Source: an uncultured Saprospiraceae bacterium
GTDB taxonomy: Bacteria > Bacteroidota > Bacteroidia > Chitinophagales > Saprospiraceae
Length of the DNA stretch: 64,000 nucleotides
Assembly (NCBI GenBank): GCA_937928045.1
Contig: CALFWO010000024.1
Coordinates: 33,334 to 97,333 of the forward strand
Direction: 5' to 3'
This document shows positions 8,788 to 18,600 of this stretch, in pieces (the stretch's first letter is position 1; every line of letters begins with the position of its first letter). The translations under genes and the position numbers were made by a program. Under the pieces are notes generated by a model. It saw only the letters and a list, made by a program, of their open reading frames with translations, had not been told where the DNA came from and did not search any database.

Positions 8788-9363
8788 ATGCTAATGATTC
8801 AAGATAAGCTGGTGAGTGACGATCTTTTAGAGATCGAATTTCTTTGCAATTTAGATGCTTGTAAAGGTGCGTGCTGCTGGGAAGGAGATTATGGAGCGCC
8901 GGTTTCAAAGACTGAAATTAAAATAATATACAGAAATTATAAAGAAATCGAGCCCTATCTAACAGACGAAGGAAAGACTGTAATTGAAGAAAAGGGATTG
9001 GCAATACACTATCCTGAGCCCAAATTCATGGGTACTCCACTGCTAAAAAATGGAGCCTGCGCCTTTATGACCTTCAAAGATGGAATCGCTCAATGTGGAA
9101 TAGAATTGGCCCATCGGGATGGCAAAACAGATTACAAAAAGCCTATTTCCTGTCATCTCTACCCTATTCGAGTGACCGAAGAGCCAGAATTGGGGTTTTC
9201 GGCACTGAATTATGACAAATGGGATATTTGCAATGCAGCCTGTAAAAAAGGAAAGGAAGCCGCTTTGCCTGTCTATCAATTTGCTAAGGATGCGTTAATA
9301 CGGAAATACGGCGAAGACTTTTATGAAGAATTGGATGCAGCGGCTCAGCATTTGAAGGACTAG
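8788..9363 (+). CDS. DUF3109 family Cys-rich protein
   Basis: Cytoplasmic protein of 191 residues with the DUF3109 layout. An N-terminal Cys cluster (CNLDACKGACCWEGD) resembles the CxxxCxxCC motifs of YkgJ-like putative metal-binding proteins. Later Cys residues occur in NGACAFM, AQCGIELA, ISCHLYPIRV and ICNAACKKG. The spacing suggests a bound iron or zinc site, but no reaction is known. Translation may start at 8788 or at the in-frame ATG at 8794 (M-L-M-I-Q); the second gives an N terminus nearer to relatives. It is monocistronic, with about 180 bases to the divergent citrate synthase gene. Confidence 0.8.
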   Translation: MLMIQDKLVSDDLLEIEFLCNLDACKGACCWEGDYGAPVSKTEIKIIYRNYKEIEPYLTDEGKTVIEEKGLAIHYPEPKFMGTPLLKNGACAFMTFKDGIAQCGIELAHRDGKTDYKKPISCHLYPIRVTEEPELGFSALNYDKWDICNAACKKGKEAALPVYQFAKDALIRKYGEDFYEELDAAAQHLKD

Positions 9364-9391
9364 ACTAAACTTCAACAGAATAGGTTATTTT

Positions 9392-9423
9392 TTTGATTTT
9401 CAATGCTAAAGCATGTACCTTTG
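9392..9423 (+). promoter_or_regulatory. Bacteroidota-type promoter for the PpiD-like gene
   Basis: TTTG at 9392-9395, 20 bases of spacing, then TACCTTTG at 9416-9423: an exact match to the TTTG-N(about 20)-TAnnTTTG consensus. It predicts a 5' leader of about 135-140 bases before the ATG at 9569. Confidence 0.6.
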
Positions 9424-9568
9424 CGAGGCTTTTTCAAAAAAGGTGATTTTTATGGGAAAAACTAGTTGTAACCTTTCCTTGTTTTCTCTGTAAAAACCCT
9501 TACAATATTTATTCATCCAAACTGCTCGGTTCCCTTAAAAAAACAAGCAGCAAAAAATTCGAAATAGC

Positions 9569-11695
9569 ATGGCGCTAATCGGAAAAATCAGAAACAACAG
9601 TTGGTTGTTGATCGTCCTAATAGGCCTTGGCCTTGGAGGTTTTCTTTTAATGGACATGACTAGTGGTGGTGGAAGCCCATTTGGTGGCGGAGGTCAAAAC
9701 ACCCTAGGTTCAATAGCTGGCAAGGATATCCAGGCTAAAGAATTCTTCCAAACGGAGGATGTACTATATTCTGGAGGATCTGGTGATGTTTACAGCAGAA
9801 GAACTTCTTTGTGGAACTATTTCGTTGAAAAAGAAATCGTTGAAGAGGAAGCTGATGCGCTTGGTCTTTCTTTGACTAACGATGAATTCACTGAATTGCA
9901 ATTTGGAAATAATCTTTCTCCAATTATCTCTTCTAGTTTTTCAAATCCACAAACTAGACAAGTGGATAGAGAACAGTTGAATCAAATCAGACAAGCGATT
10001 GAAACGAATCAGATTCAGAATCCAAACTTTGTTGGATACTGGAGAGAACTTCAGAAACAAGTGAAGAAAGATGCGCTTCAAACTAAATTGAATGCTTTAG
10101 TTGCTCAAGGAATGTATTCTCCATCTTGGATGGTTGAGAAATTTACAAACGACCAAAATCAAAAAGTAGATTTCGCATATGTAAGAGTTCCTTTTTCTTC
10201 AATTGACAACAGCGCTGTTACTGTTAGTGATGCTGACTATAGTAATTATTTGAACAACAACATTGGTACTTACACAAAAGATGAGGAAACCAGACAAATC
10301 GGATATGTAAGCTTCGACATTAAGCCAACCGCAGAAGATTCTTCAGCGATTTATCAAGGCTTACAAAATGAAATTGCTGGACTTAGAGCTGTTCCTAATG
10401 ACTCTATCGCTTTTCACATTACCAATAGATCAGGTATTATAGAAGATGCTTATTACACAAAGGATAGACTTGGTGCAACAGTTAAAAATGAGCTTTTTGA
10501 TGCAGAGTTAGGAACAGTTTATGGTCCTTATAAGGAAGGCAACGATTATAAGGTAGCTAAGTTAATAGATAGAATGGTAATTCCTGATTCTGTTGAATCT
10601 AGACACATCCTAATTAAATACGCAGATCCTTCATTAAGGTTTGTAGCCAGTGAAAAGGCTGATTCAATTTTAAATGTATTGAACAACGGAAGTACTCCAT
10701 TTGCAGACTTAGTTGCTCAGCATTCTGAAGATCAAGCTTCAATTCCAACAAATGGAGAATTAGGATATTCTGCTCTTAATAGAATGGTTCAGCCTTATAA
10801 TGATCTTATATTTTACAAAGCCAAGCAAGGAGAATACAACATTGTTGAATCTCAATTTGGATTTCATATCGTTGAGGTAACTGGCAGAAAATTGATCACC
10901 AAAGATCAAGGAGCCAGAATTGCCTACTTGAGACAGCCAATCATTCCTTCTTCTAAGACTCAAAAGGAAATGTACAAAACTGTAGGTAAATTCATTAGTG
11001 AAAACAATTCAGGTGATGCATTACGTGCCGCAGCTGAAGCAAATCCAAATCTAGATTACAATACAAGTCTTCCGGTTGCTAAAAATGATTTCTTAATTGG
11101 AACCTTGGGAACTGGGCAATCAACAAGAGATATGATCAAGTTTGCCTTTAAAGGAGCAACTTCAACTGGAGATGTTTCTCCTGATGTTCATACTTTCAGA
11201 GACAATATTGAAAATTATGACAACAAGTATGTTGTGGCAACTTTAGAAAGTGTAATTCCTGCGGGAGCTCCTTCCGTGGCCAATGTTAAGGATCAAATAG
11301 AAACTCAAGTAATCAATGCTGCAAAAGCAAAACAATTGATGTCTCAGATCAGTGGAACTGACTTAAACAGTATTGCTAGTCAATTTGAATCTTCAGTAGA
11401 CACTGTTAAGGCTGCTTCGTTTACTTCTTCATTCTTACAAGGTCTAGGTAATGAACCAAAAGTACTTGCTGCCGCTTTCAATATGGAGAATGGAACTGTT
11501 TCGAGTCCAATTGAAGGATCAAATGGAGTATATGTACTAAAAATGATTAACAAGCAATCCAATCCAGGTTCTGGTAATTTATCAGCAATGAGAGCTCAAG
11601 TCTCGCGTCCATACCAAGCGCAAGTGACTGGACAATTAATGGAATCTATTAAGAAAGGAATGGAAATTGAAGACAACAGAAGTCTATACTACTAG
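9569..11695 (+). CDS. PpiD-like periplasmic folding chaperone (SurA_N / parvulin)
   Basis: Inner-membrane-anchored periplasmic chaperone of 708 residues. The N terminus MALIGKIRNNSWLLIVLIG gives a single membrane helix (about residues 12-30) with the bulk in the periplasm, as in PpiD. A Gly-rich linker is followed by a SurA_N-like helical domain and one parvulin domain (about residues 342-445: SRHILIKYADP, ADLVAQHSED, GELGYSALNRMVQPY, ESQFGFHIVEV), then a long C-terminal chaperone region. It would help fold exported outer-membrane and T9SS client proteins. It is a single gene with its own promoter at 9392 and a strong terminator. Confidence 0.88.
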   Translation: MALIGKIRNNSWLLIVLIGLGLGGFLLMDMTSGGGSPFGGGGQNTLGSIAGKDIQAKEFFQTEDVLYSGGSGDVYSRRTSLWNYFVEKEIVEEEADALGLSLTNDEFTELQFGNNLSPIISSSFSNPQTRQVDREQLNQIRQAIETNQIQNPNFVGYWRELQKQVKKDALQTKLNALVAQGMYSPSWMVEKFTNDQNQKVDFAYVRVPFSSIDNSAVTVSDADYSNYLNNNIGTYTKDEETRQIGYVSFDIKPTAEDSSAIYQGLQNEIAGLRAVPNDSIAFHITNRSGIIEDAYYTKDRLGATVKNELFDAELGTVYGPYKEGNDYKVAKLIDRMVIPDSVESRHILIKYADPSLRFVASEKADSILNVLNNGSTPFADLVAQHSEDQASIPTNGELGYSALNRMVQPYNDLIFYKAKQGEYNIVESQFGFHIVEVTGRKLITKDQGARIAYLRQPIIPSSKTQKEMYKTVGKFISENNSGDALRAAAEANPNLDYNTSLPVAKNDFLIGTLGTGQSTRDMIKFAFKGATSTGDVSPDVHTFRDNIENYDNKYVVATLESVIPAGAPSVANVKDQIETQVINAAKAKQLMSQISGTDLNSIASQFESSVDTVKAASFTSSFLQGLGNEPKVLAAAFNMENGTVSSPIEGSNGVYVLKMINKQSNPGSGNLSAMRAQVSRPYQAQVTGQLMESIKKGMEIEDNRSLYY

Positions 11696-11716
11696 ATTCG
11701 ACCTTTTTAGGTGAAT

Positions 11717-11756
11717 AAAAAGCTGGTTTGGAGCAAGTCTCCAAACCAGCTTTTTT
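11717..11756 (+). terminator. Intrinsic terminator after the PpiD-like gene
   Basis: A perfect 16-base stem (AAAAAGCTGGTTTGGA and complement) with a 7-base loop ends in a run of six T. Confidence 0.9.
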
Positions 11757-12181
11757 AATTTCTATTTCAAAGAAAAACTTTAAACGATTTACTTACCCAG
11801 AAATCATGCAGATAACTTTTCATATTTGCAAAATAAGCAATACCAATAATATTATAAAAACTTAGCAGAAACACAAAAAGCTGATTATCAATAAATTAAA
11901 GTGATTAACACTTAGTATTTTATCCAAATGAAGAAAATTTAAATGAATAAGTTTACTTTTGTTTCCGATCTGTATTAGTCTCACCAATTATATTTTCAAT
12001 AATCCTTTAAGGTTTTAGGTCCGATTTTTGCCATATCCATAATGGCGCTCTACGTTTTTCTACTGATTTTTATCTCAGTTGAACAATTAAATGACTTGTT
12101 AGGAAAGTGGTCGTCTAAAATAAGGAAATAAATTACCCGAAGGGTTAATATTTGTATAACTCAATCTAAATTTAAGATCTA
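11757..12181. other. 425-base AT-rich intergenic region upstream of ugd
   Basis: No convincing ORF or RNA gene. The left 250 bases show nothing beyond high A+T. The right part holds a candidate promoter at 12027-12058 and a short hairpin (GCCAT/ATGGC at 12030-12046), followed by about 115 bases of probable 5' leader for the UDP-glucose dehydrogenase gene. Confidence 0.5.
12027..12058 (+). promoter_or_regulatory. Candidate promoter for ugd
   Basis: TTTG at 12027-12030, 20 bases of spacing, then TACGTTTT at 12051-12058, which matches TAnnTTTG at seven of eight positions. The spacing equals that of the better site at 9392. Confidence 0.4.
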
Positions 12182-13531
12182 ATGAACATTGCAGTAGTAG
12201 GAACTGGTTATGTTGGTTTGGTAACAGGAACTTGTTTCGCAGAAACCGGAAACAACGTAATTTGCGTTGACATTGATGAAAAGAAAGTGGAAGCCATGAG
12301 AAATGGCAAAATTCCAATCTTCGAACCAGGACTTGATTTACTTTTCGAACGTAATACAAAACAAGGCAGACTTTCATTCACAACAGACTTGAAAAAAGCT
12401 GTTGATCCAGCCGATATCATATTTTTAGCATTACCAACTCCTCCTGGTGAAGATGGATCGGCGGATTTATCTTATATCTTAGGAGTAGCTAAAGACTTAT
12501 CCGGAATTATTACCGATTACAAGGTGATTGTAGATAAGAGTACAGTTCCTGTTGGAACTTCTGAAAAAGTTCATGCTGCTATTGCAAAAAATTGTAGTGA
12601 AGATCTTTTTGATGTAGTCTCAAACCCTGAGTTTTTAAGAGAAGGGGTTGCGGTAGATGACTTCTTAAAACCCGATCGTGTGGTAATCGGTACAAATTCG
12701 GAAAAAGCAAGATCAGCAATGTCTAAGCTTTATGATCCTTTTGTACGTCAAGGAAATCCAATCATTTTCATGGACAAGCGTTCATCAGAGATGACAAAAT
12801 ATGCTGCTAACTCTTATTTGGCAACTAGAATTTCATTTATGAACGAAATCGCAAACTTATGTGAGCGAGTAGGTGCAAATGTTGATTCTGTTAGAAAAGG
12901 AATGGGATCTGATAATAGAATTGGAAAGCGATTCTTATTCCCAGGAGTTGGATATGGAGGAAGTTGTTTCCCTAAAGATGTTCAAGCCTTGGCTAAGACA
13001 GCCGGAGAATATGACTATGAATTCAAAATTTTGAATTCAGTAATGAATGTAAACTCTATCCAAAAATTCGTTTTGGCGGATAAGATGAAGCAATTCTTCG
13101 ATTACGATTTAACTGGAAAAACTATCGCAGTTTGGGGATTAGCTTTTAAACCCAATACTGATGATATTCGCGAAGCACCAGCTTTGTACATTATTGAAGA
13201 ATTATTAAAAGCTGGAGCGAAGGTTAAAGCTTTTGATCCTGAAGCAATGGAAAACATTGAAGCAATTTTCGGAGATAGAATTACGCTTTGCGAGAATCAA
13301 TACGATGCATTAGATGGAGCTGACGTTTTAGCGATTATAACTGAATGGAGTGTATTTAGAACTCCAAATTTTGATACAATCAAAGAAAAGTTAGGCCAAA
13401 ATGTAATCTTCGATGGAAGAAACCTATACGACCTTAAGGATATGGAAGAAAGAGGATTCTACTACGAAAGCATTGGTCGAGCAATTGTAAACAGACATTT
13501 ACATGTTAGCAACGGCAAGGCCGTGAACTAA
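12182..13531 (+). CDS. ugd: UDP-glucose 6-dehydrogenase
   Basis: Cytoplasmic NAD-dependent enzyme oxidising UDP-glucose to UDP-glucuronate for polysaccharide synthesis. Residues 1-30 carry the Rossmann motif VGTGYVGLVTGTCFAETG. The substrate region includes STVPVGTSEKV and NPEFLREGVAVDDF, and the catalytic Cys262 sits in GYGGSCFPKD. The C-terminal UDP-binding domain shows WGLAFKPNTDDIREAP. The 449 residues are typical. No glycosyltransferase cluster is adjacent, so the polymer served is unknown. ATG at 12182 is the only sensible start, directly before the nucleotide-binding strand. Confidence 0.96.
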   Translation: MNIAVVGTGYVGLVTGTCFAETGNNVICVDIDEKKVEAMRNGKIPIFEPGLDLLFERNTKQGRLSFTTDLKKAVDPADIIFLALPTPPGEDGSADLSYILGVAKDLSGIITDYKVIVDKSTVPVGTSEKVHAAIAKNCSEDLFDVVSNPEFLREGVAVDDFLKPDRVVIGTNSEKARSAMSKLYDPFVRQGNPIIFMDKRSSEMTKYAANSYLATRISFMNEIANLCERVGANVDSVRKGMGSDNRIGKRFLFPGVGYGGSCFPKDVQALAKTAGEYDYEFKILNSVMNVNSIQKFVLADKMKQFFDYDLTGKTIAVWGLAFKPNTDDIREAPALYIIEELLKAGAKVKAFDPEAMENIEAIFGDRITLCENQYDALDGADVLAIITEWSVFRTPNFDTIKEKLGQNVIFDGRNLYDLKDMEERGFYYESIGRAIVNRHLHVSNGKAVN

Positions 13532-13550
13532 TATTAATATATAGATCTTG

Positions 13551-13587
13551 AAAAAGTCCTGTTGGTTACACCTTCAGGACTTTTTTT
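13551..13587 (+). terminator. Intrinsic terminator after ugd
   Basis: An 11-base stem (AAAAAGTCCTG and complement at 13575-13585) with a 13-base loop, ending in a run of seven T. Confidence 0.85.
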
Positions 13588-13632
13588 ATGCCATAGTTGT
13601 ACGCTAATGCCTATTTTCACGTTATGCTAAGG

Positions 13633-14232
13633 ATGAAAATTCTAATTTATATTCTTCCATTTTTATTGATTTGCTGTGGATCACGACTCAAATCTGTATC
13701 GGAAATTAATGATCTTGGCTACAAATCTGTATACTCCGTTGATCCAAAAACTCAACTAAAGGAAGGATTATATAAAGTTTATGATGCTAATGGAAATCTC
13801 TACGAGGAGATAAACTATCAAGCCGGTGAAATCAATGGCTCACGAACTTTGTACTATCCAAATGGAAATAAAGAAGTCGTGGAAAATTTATCAGCAGGAA
13901 AATACCAAGGTCTTTTTCAATCCTTTTATGAAAGCGGAGGAATAAAAGCCGAAGGAAATTACGAGAATAACATTGCTATTGGTAAATGGAAATCATACTA
14001 CGAAGGAGGCCAATTGAAGGATATCGCTACTTTCGAGAACAATGAAGAAAACGGTCCGTTCATCGAGTACCATGAAAATGGAAAACTAAAGGCTGAAGGA
14101 AATTTCAAAGATGGGGATCAAGAACATGGCCTTTTACTACTTTATGACGAAGAAGGACAATTGGAAAGAAAAATGGATTGTAACTTAGGGCGGTGTACAA
14201 CAATCTGGCAAAAAACAGAACATAAAAGCTAA
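13633..14232 (+). CDS. MORN-repeat lipoprotein (YwqK-like)
   Basis: Predicted lipoprotein of 199 residues: hydrophobic signal MKILIYILPFLLICCGS with the lipobox Cys at residue 14 or 15. The mature part carries repeated MORN-2-like units of about 23 residues (LYEEINYQAGEINGSRTLYY, ESGGIKAEGNYENNIAIGKW, ENGKLKAEGNFKDGDQEHG). Such proteins are often labelled YwqK antitoxin-like, but no toxin partner is present and that label should not be read as function. An ATG at 13624 is an alternative start. Its stop is 5 bases before porQ, suggesting an operon and perhaps a role linked to secretion. Confidence 0.8.
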   Translation: MKILIYILPFLLICCGSRLKSVSEINDLGYKSVYSVDPKTQLKEGLYKVYDANGNLYEEINYQAGEINGSRTLYYPNGNKEVVENLSAGKYQGLFQSFYESGGIKAEGNYENNIAIGKWKSYYEGGQLKDIATFENNEENGPFIEYHENGKLKAEGNFKDGDQEHGLLLLYDEEGQLERKMDCNLGRCTTIWQKTEHKS

Positions 14233-14237
14233 ATAGC

Positions 14238-15290
14238 TTGAAGCAACTACAACTCTCATTCCTGCTAATCGGATGTCTATGCTCATCCAATCTTTTTGCT
14301 CAAATCGGAGGAGCAGAAATATTCGAATTTCTCGTACTTCCTGGTTCAGCTAGAGTTTCGGCGCTTGCAGGATCAGCAATCGCTGTGCTTGATGATGATA
14401 TCAATCTTAGCCTTGAAAATCCGGCTTTGATTAATTCAACTATGCACAAACAGGTTGCCTTCAATCACAGTTTTCACTTGGCTGGAATCGATCATGGTTA
14501 TGCCGCCTTTGGTTATCACCATGATGCATCAGAAATTAGTTTCAACGGAGGAATTCAATACATGAGTTATGGAGATTTTGTTCAAGCAGATATATTCGGC
14601 AATGCCACAGGAGCATTTAAAGCCAATGAATTTGCCATTAACATTGGTGCTTCAAAGCAGGTTTATGAACGCCTAAGAGCAGGTGCAAATCTGAAATTTA
14701 TTACTTCTCAATTAGAAAGTTATAATTCTCTTGGATTGGCTGCCGATCTAGGTTTACATTACCAGGACACTTCTGGAAGAACCAATATCGGATTGGTGAT
14801 CAAAAATATAGGTACACAGTTAACAACTTACCGAGACGACAATAGAGAAGAATTACCATTTGATATTCAACTTGGAATTACAAAAAGATTAAAACATTTG
14901 CCATTTAGAATTGGCCTAACTGTACATAATCTACATCGCAGTAATTTAATTTATGATGATCCTAATGTTGTAGAGCCGACTTCCATCTTCGATACAGAAG
15001 AAGCTAGTGAAAACGTGGTAGGTGTATTCGTTGACAATCTTTTCCGCCATACCATCTTCAACGGTGAATTCCTATTGGGCAAGAAAGAGAACTTTAATAT
15101 CCGATTTGGATATAACCACTTTAGAAGAAGAGAATTGACCGTATCAACGGCATCTAGAAGTCTAGCCGGCTTTAGTATGGGCTTTGGCTTTATCGTCAAG
15201 CGGTTCAAAATCTCGTACGGACACCAATTCTACGCGATCGCTGGGGGTAATAACCACCTCAGCGTCACCACAAAATTAGGGCGATGGTAG
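14238..15290 (+). CDS. porQ: Type IX secretion system protein PorQ
   Basis: Outer-membrane beta-barrel of the PorV/PorQ family, 350 residues. The signal peptide (LSFLLIGCLCSSNLFAQ) is followed by the characteristic mature start IGGAEIFEFLVLPGSARVSALAG, which in PorQ homologues replaces the PorV form. The remainder is alternating beta strands (FGYHHDASEISFNGG, FGFIVKRFKISYGHQFY) ending in VTTKLGRW. In T9SS, PorQ is an outer-membrane component associated with surface attachment of cargo. The start codon is TTG, 5 bases after the stop of the MORN lipoprotein gene, consistent with translational coupling. Confidence 0.88.
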   Translation: MKQLQLSFLLIGCLCSSNLFAQIGGAEIFEFLVLPGSARVSALAGSAIAVLDDDINLSLENPALINSTMHKQVAFNHSFHLAGIDHGYAAFGYHHDASEISFNGGIQYMSYGDFVQADIFGNATGAFKANEFAINIGASKQVYERLRAGANLKFITSQLESYNSLGLAADLGLHYQDTSGRTNIGLVIKNIGTQLTTYRDDNREELPFDIQLGITKRLKHLPFRIGLTVHNLHRSNLIYDDPNVVEPTSIFDTEEASENVVGVFVDNLFRHTIFNGEFLLGKKENFNIRFGYNHFRRRELTVSTASRSLAGFSMGFGFIVKRFKISYGHQFYAIAGGNNHLSVTTKLGRW

Positions 15291-15393
15291 CCTAATTTAT
15301 TGATTTTCAATCAATTTATATCTTTTTAGAACTTTCCTTTGTGACTTGCAACCCTCTTTTAACCTGTCACGTCTTATAGGAAAGTAAACAAAC

Positions 15394-15582
15394 ATGCAAC
15401 TCGTACTAATTGGCTTGATAAATCTTGTTTTTCTCTCCCACTTGTCCTACATCGTGGTGGAAAAGCGATCTTTTGTCTACCGATCAAAAAAATTCTGGGC
15501 ACTAATTGGAGGACTGATGTTGTCTTTATATTTGACAGTTTGGTTTCAATTTGAAGTACTGGGAGTAGGTGCAGGATTCTAA
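15394..15582 (+). CDS. Small two-helix membrane protein, hypothetical
   Basis: 62-residue protein with two hydrophobic stretches (about residues 2-21 and 34-55) separated by a basic loop (VEKRSFVYRSKKF). I do not recognise a family. It is supported as a real gene by its isolation in a 395-base gap between porQ and mfd, an ATG start, membrane-protein composition, and a clean intrinsic terminator 40 bases after its stop. It probably sits in the inner membrane with the basic loop in the cytoplasm. Function unknown. Confidence 0.6.
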   Translation: MQLVLIGLINLVFLSHLSYIVVEKRSFVYRSKKFWALIGGLMLSLYLTVWFQFEVLGVGAGF

Positions 15583-15621
15583 TATTATAAATTCCCTATT
15601 TATATACTCATCCTTTCTTTG

Positions 15622-15656
15622 ATTGCGATCTTCATTTGTGGATCGCAATTTTTTTA
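15622..15656 (+). terminator. Intrinsic terminator after the small membrane protein gene
   Basis: ATTGCGATC at 15622-15630 pairs with its complement at 15641-15649 across a 10-base loop and is followed by a T-run. Confidence 0.85.
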
Positions 15657-15684
15657 TTTTTACCCAATAAGTTCCATCAGTAAA

Positions 15685-18600
15685 TTATGCAACCGGAGTG
15701 GATATGCCTTTAAGTAATCCTGATAATACTTCTTTTGCTTTGGTCAAACTTTGCACATTATCTTTAACTAAGAAGAAATACTTCGTGGACTTTTTGAAAC
15801 TCAATCCAGTTTTAGTTCCTTTTGTGACTACATACTGAAGCATATTCTGAAAAAAAGCGGTTTCATAAAACGGCGATTGAGGATTAGAAATAAAGTAGGC
15901 ACGCAATTTATTGTTCTTTAATATTAATCTTTCAAAACCAAGATCCAAACACATCCAGCGCAATCGTAACCCATCGAAAAGTTCATCCGCTTCTCGAGGC
16001 AATTTCCCGAAGCGATCGATGAGCATTGCGCCAAATTTCTCTAAGCCTTCTTCGTTTTTAATCTTATCTAATTCTGTATATAGTCGAAGTCTTTCTTGAA
16101 CATTAGAAACATAATCATCCGGAAGTAACATTTCGCCATCCGTTTCAATCTGCACATCCCTTACATATTTATGATCTGCCTTGAGCTCTTCTTCAAACAA
16201 GTTTTTAAATTCTGTCTCTTTTAATTCTAGTATCGCTTCTTCTAATATTCTTTGATAAGTCTCATATCCAATATCCGCAATAAATCCACTTTGCTCACCC
16301 CCTAATAAATTTCCTGCTCCTCGAATATCCAAATCCTTCATAGCGATTTCGAAACCGGAACCCAAATCAGAAAACTCTTCTAAAGCCTGAATTCGCTTTC
16401 GAGCATCAGGCGTTAGCGCAGACAAGGGCGGTGTAAACAAATAACAAAAAGCCTTTCGATTCGAGCGTCCTACCCTGCCACGCAATTGGTGCAGATCAGA
16501 CATACCAAATTGATTGGCATTATTGATGATAATGGTATTTGCGTTAGCAATATCCAGACCAGTCTCTATAATGTTTGTACAAACCAAGACATCATATCTT
16601 CGGTCAATGAATTCAACCAACGTTTTCTCTAAGTTCTTTGCATCCATCTGCCCATGTGCCATTGCTACATCTACATCGGGGCATAACCTTTTGATCAATG
16701 CTGTAATGTCTGGCAAAGATTTCACTCGATTGTGCACAAAGAAAACTTGACCTCCTCTATTTACTTCGTAGTAAATAGAATCTTTAATAATTTGATCATT
16801 AAAAACGCGACGCTCGGTATGTATCGGTTGGCGATTCGGCGGAGGCGTTCTGATGACAGAAAGATCTCTTGCTGCCATCAATGAGAATTGCAAGGTCCTT
16901 GGAATTGGCGTAGCGGTTAAGGTCAAGGTATCCACATTTACTTTTAAACTTCTTAATTTTTCTTTGGCCGCTACACCAAACTTCTGTTCTTCATCAATAA
17001 TTAGAAGTCCCAAATCTTTGAAGCCAATTTGCTTATTAAGCAAACTATGAGTTCCAATTACTAAATCAATTTCGCCAGTTTTACATTTTTCGTAAACTTC
17101 TTTCTTTTGCTTGGTAGTTTTAAAACGATTTAGAAAATCAACAGTAACTCCGAACGGATCCAAACGGCTGGTAAATGTTTTCGCATGTTGTAATGCTAAA
17201 ATAGTTGTTGGAACTAAGATAGCTACCTGCTTGCCAGCTGCAATCGCCTTAAAGGCCGCCCGCATGGCAATCTCAGTTTTACCAAAACCTACATCTCCAC
17301 AGATTAATCGATCCATAGGATATTTTTTCTCCATATCCGCTTTCACATCCACAGTGGCTTGATATTGATCCGGCGTATCTTCATAAATAAATGAAGCTTC
17401 TAATTCATTTTGTAAGTAGCCATCTGGAGGATATTCGATTCCCTCACTGGACTTTCTTTTCGCATACAATTTGATCAACTCCTTGGCGATGTCTTTTACT
17501 TTTCGCTTTGTTCTATTCTTCAGTGCTTTCCAAGAATCAGAGCCAATTTTACTCAAGGTTGGAGCCGTTCCGTCTTTACCTACATATCTAGAAATTTTAT
17601 GCAAGCTATTGATGGAAACATAAAGTACATCATTGTTCTTGTAAAAAAGTCTAACAGACTCTTGAGTATGGCCTCCGATAGTAATTTTCTCTAATCCAGA
17701 ATAACGACCAATACCATGATCGATATGCGTTACAAAATCACCTGGTTTGAGATCGCGAAGCATTTTTAGATTGAACGCCTGATCTTTAGTGAAACCTCTT
17801 TTTAACTTATACCTATGAAATCTTTCGAATATTTGATGATCGGTATAACAAGCAATATTTAAATCTACATCTAAAAACCCTTGGTGAATTGAATTCAAAA
17901 TTGGATTGAATTCAACCTTAGCATTAAGGTCTTCAAAGATTGCATAGAATCTATCTATTTGTCGATTGTTATCAGTAAAAATAAAATTCTCAATATTCGA
18001 TTTTGTATTGCCAGTAAGATGCTCTATTAAGAGCTTGAAATTTTTATTAAAGCTTGGTTGAGGCTTCGCTTTGAATACGACCTTATTAGCGAATTCAATG
18101 GGCTGCGGATCTTTACTTAGCGAAATTATTCTATACTTTTCAATCCCTTCAGTAATTGCCTTAGGAAACAAAAATGCGCGGTCTTTGAAAATTTCACGGA
18201 GCTCAACTTCTTCGCCAATAAGTTTGGGCAAATTTTTCGCAAACTCTTCGGCCTTATCGAAACATTCTTGGAGCCGATCCAACATGAATTGAAAATCTTT
18301 TACCCAGATTACTGTATTGTCAGGCAAGACATCAAACATGGAAACTTTATCTTCTTGCGAAAATCTAGTATTAATGTTTGGAACAATATTTACGAAAGCA
18401 ATATTTCGTTTTGATAGTTGTGTATTGGGATCAAAGGTTCGAATCGATTCTATTTCTTCATCAAAAAGATCAATTCTATACGGCCAATCATTTCCGTAAG
18501 AGAATATATCGATGATTCCTCCTCTGATAGAAAATTGGCCTGGGCTATAGACAAAGTCTACCCTTTCAAAACCATATTCCACCAACATTTGAATCAAGAA

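Noticed and set aside
13633..14232. YwqK antitoxin of a toxin-antitoxin pair
   Set aside because: MORN-repeat similarity only; the neighbour is porQ, the protein is a lipoprotein, and no toxin gene is present.
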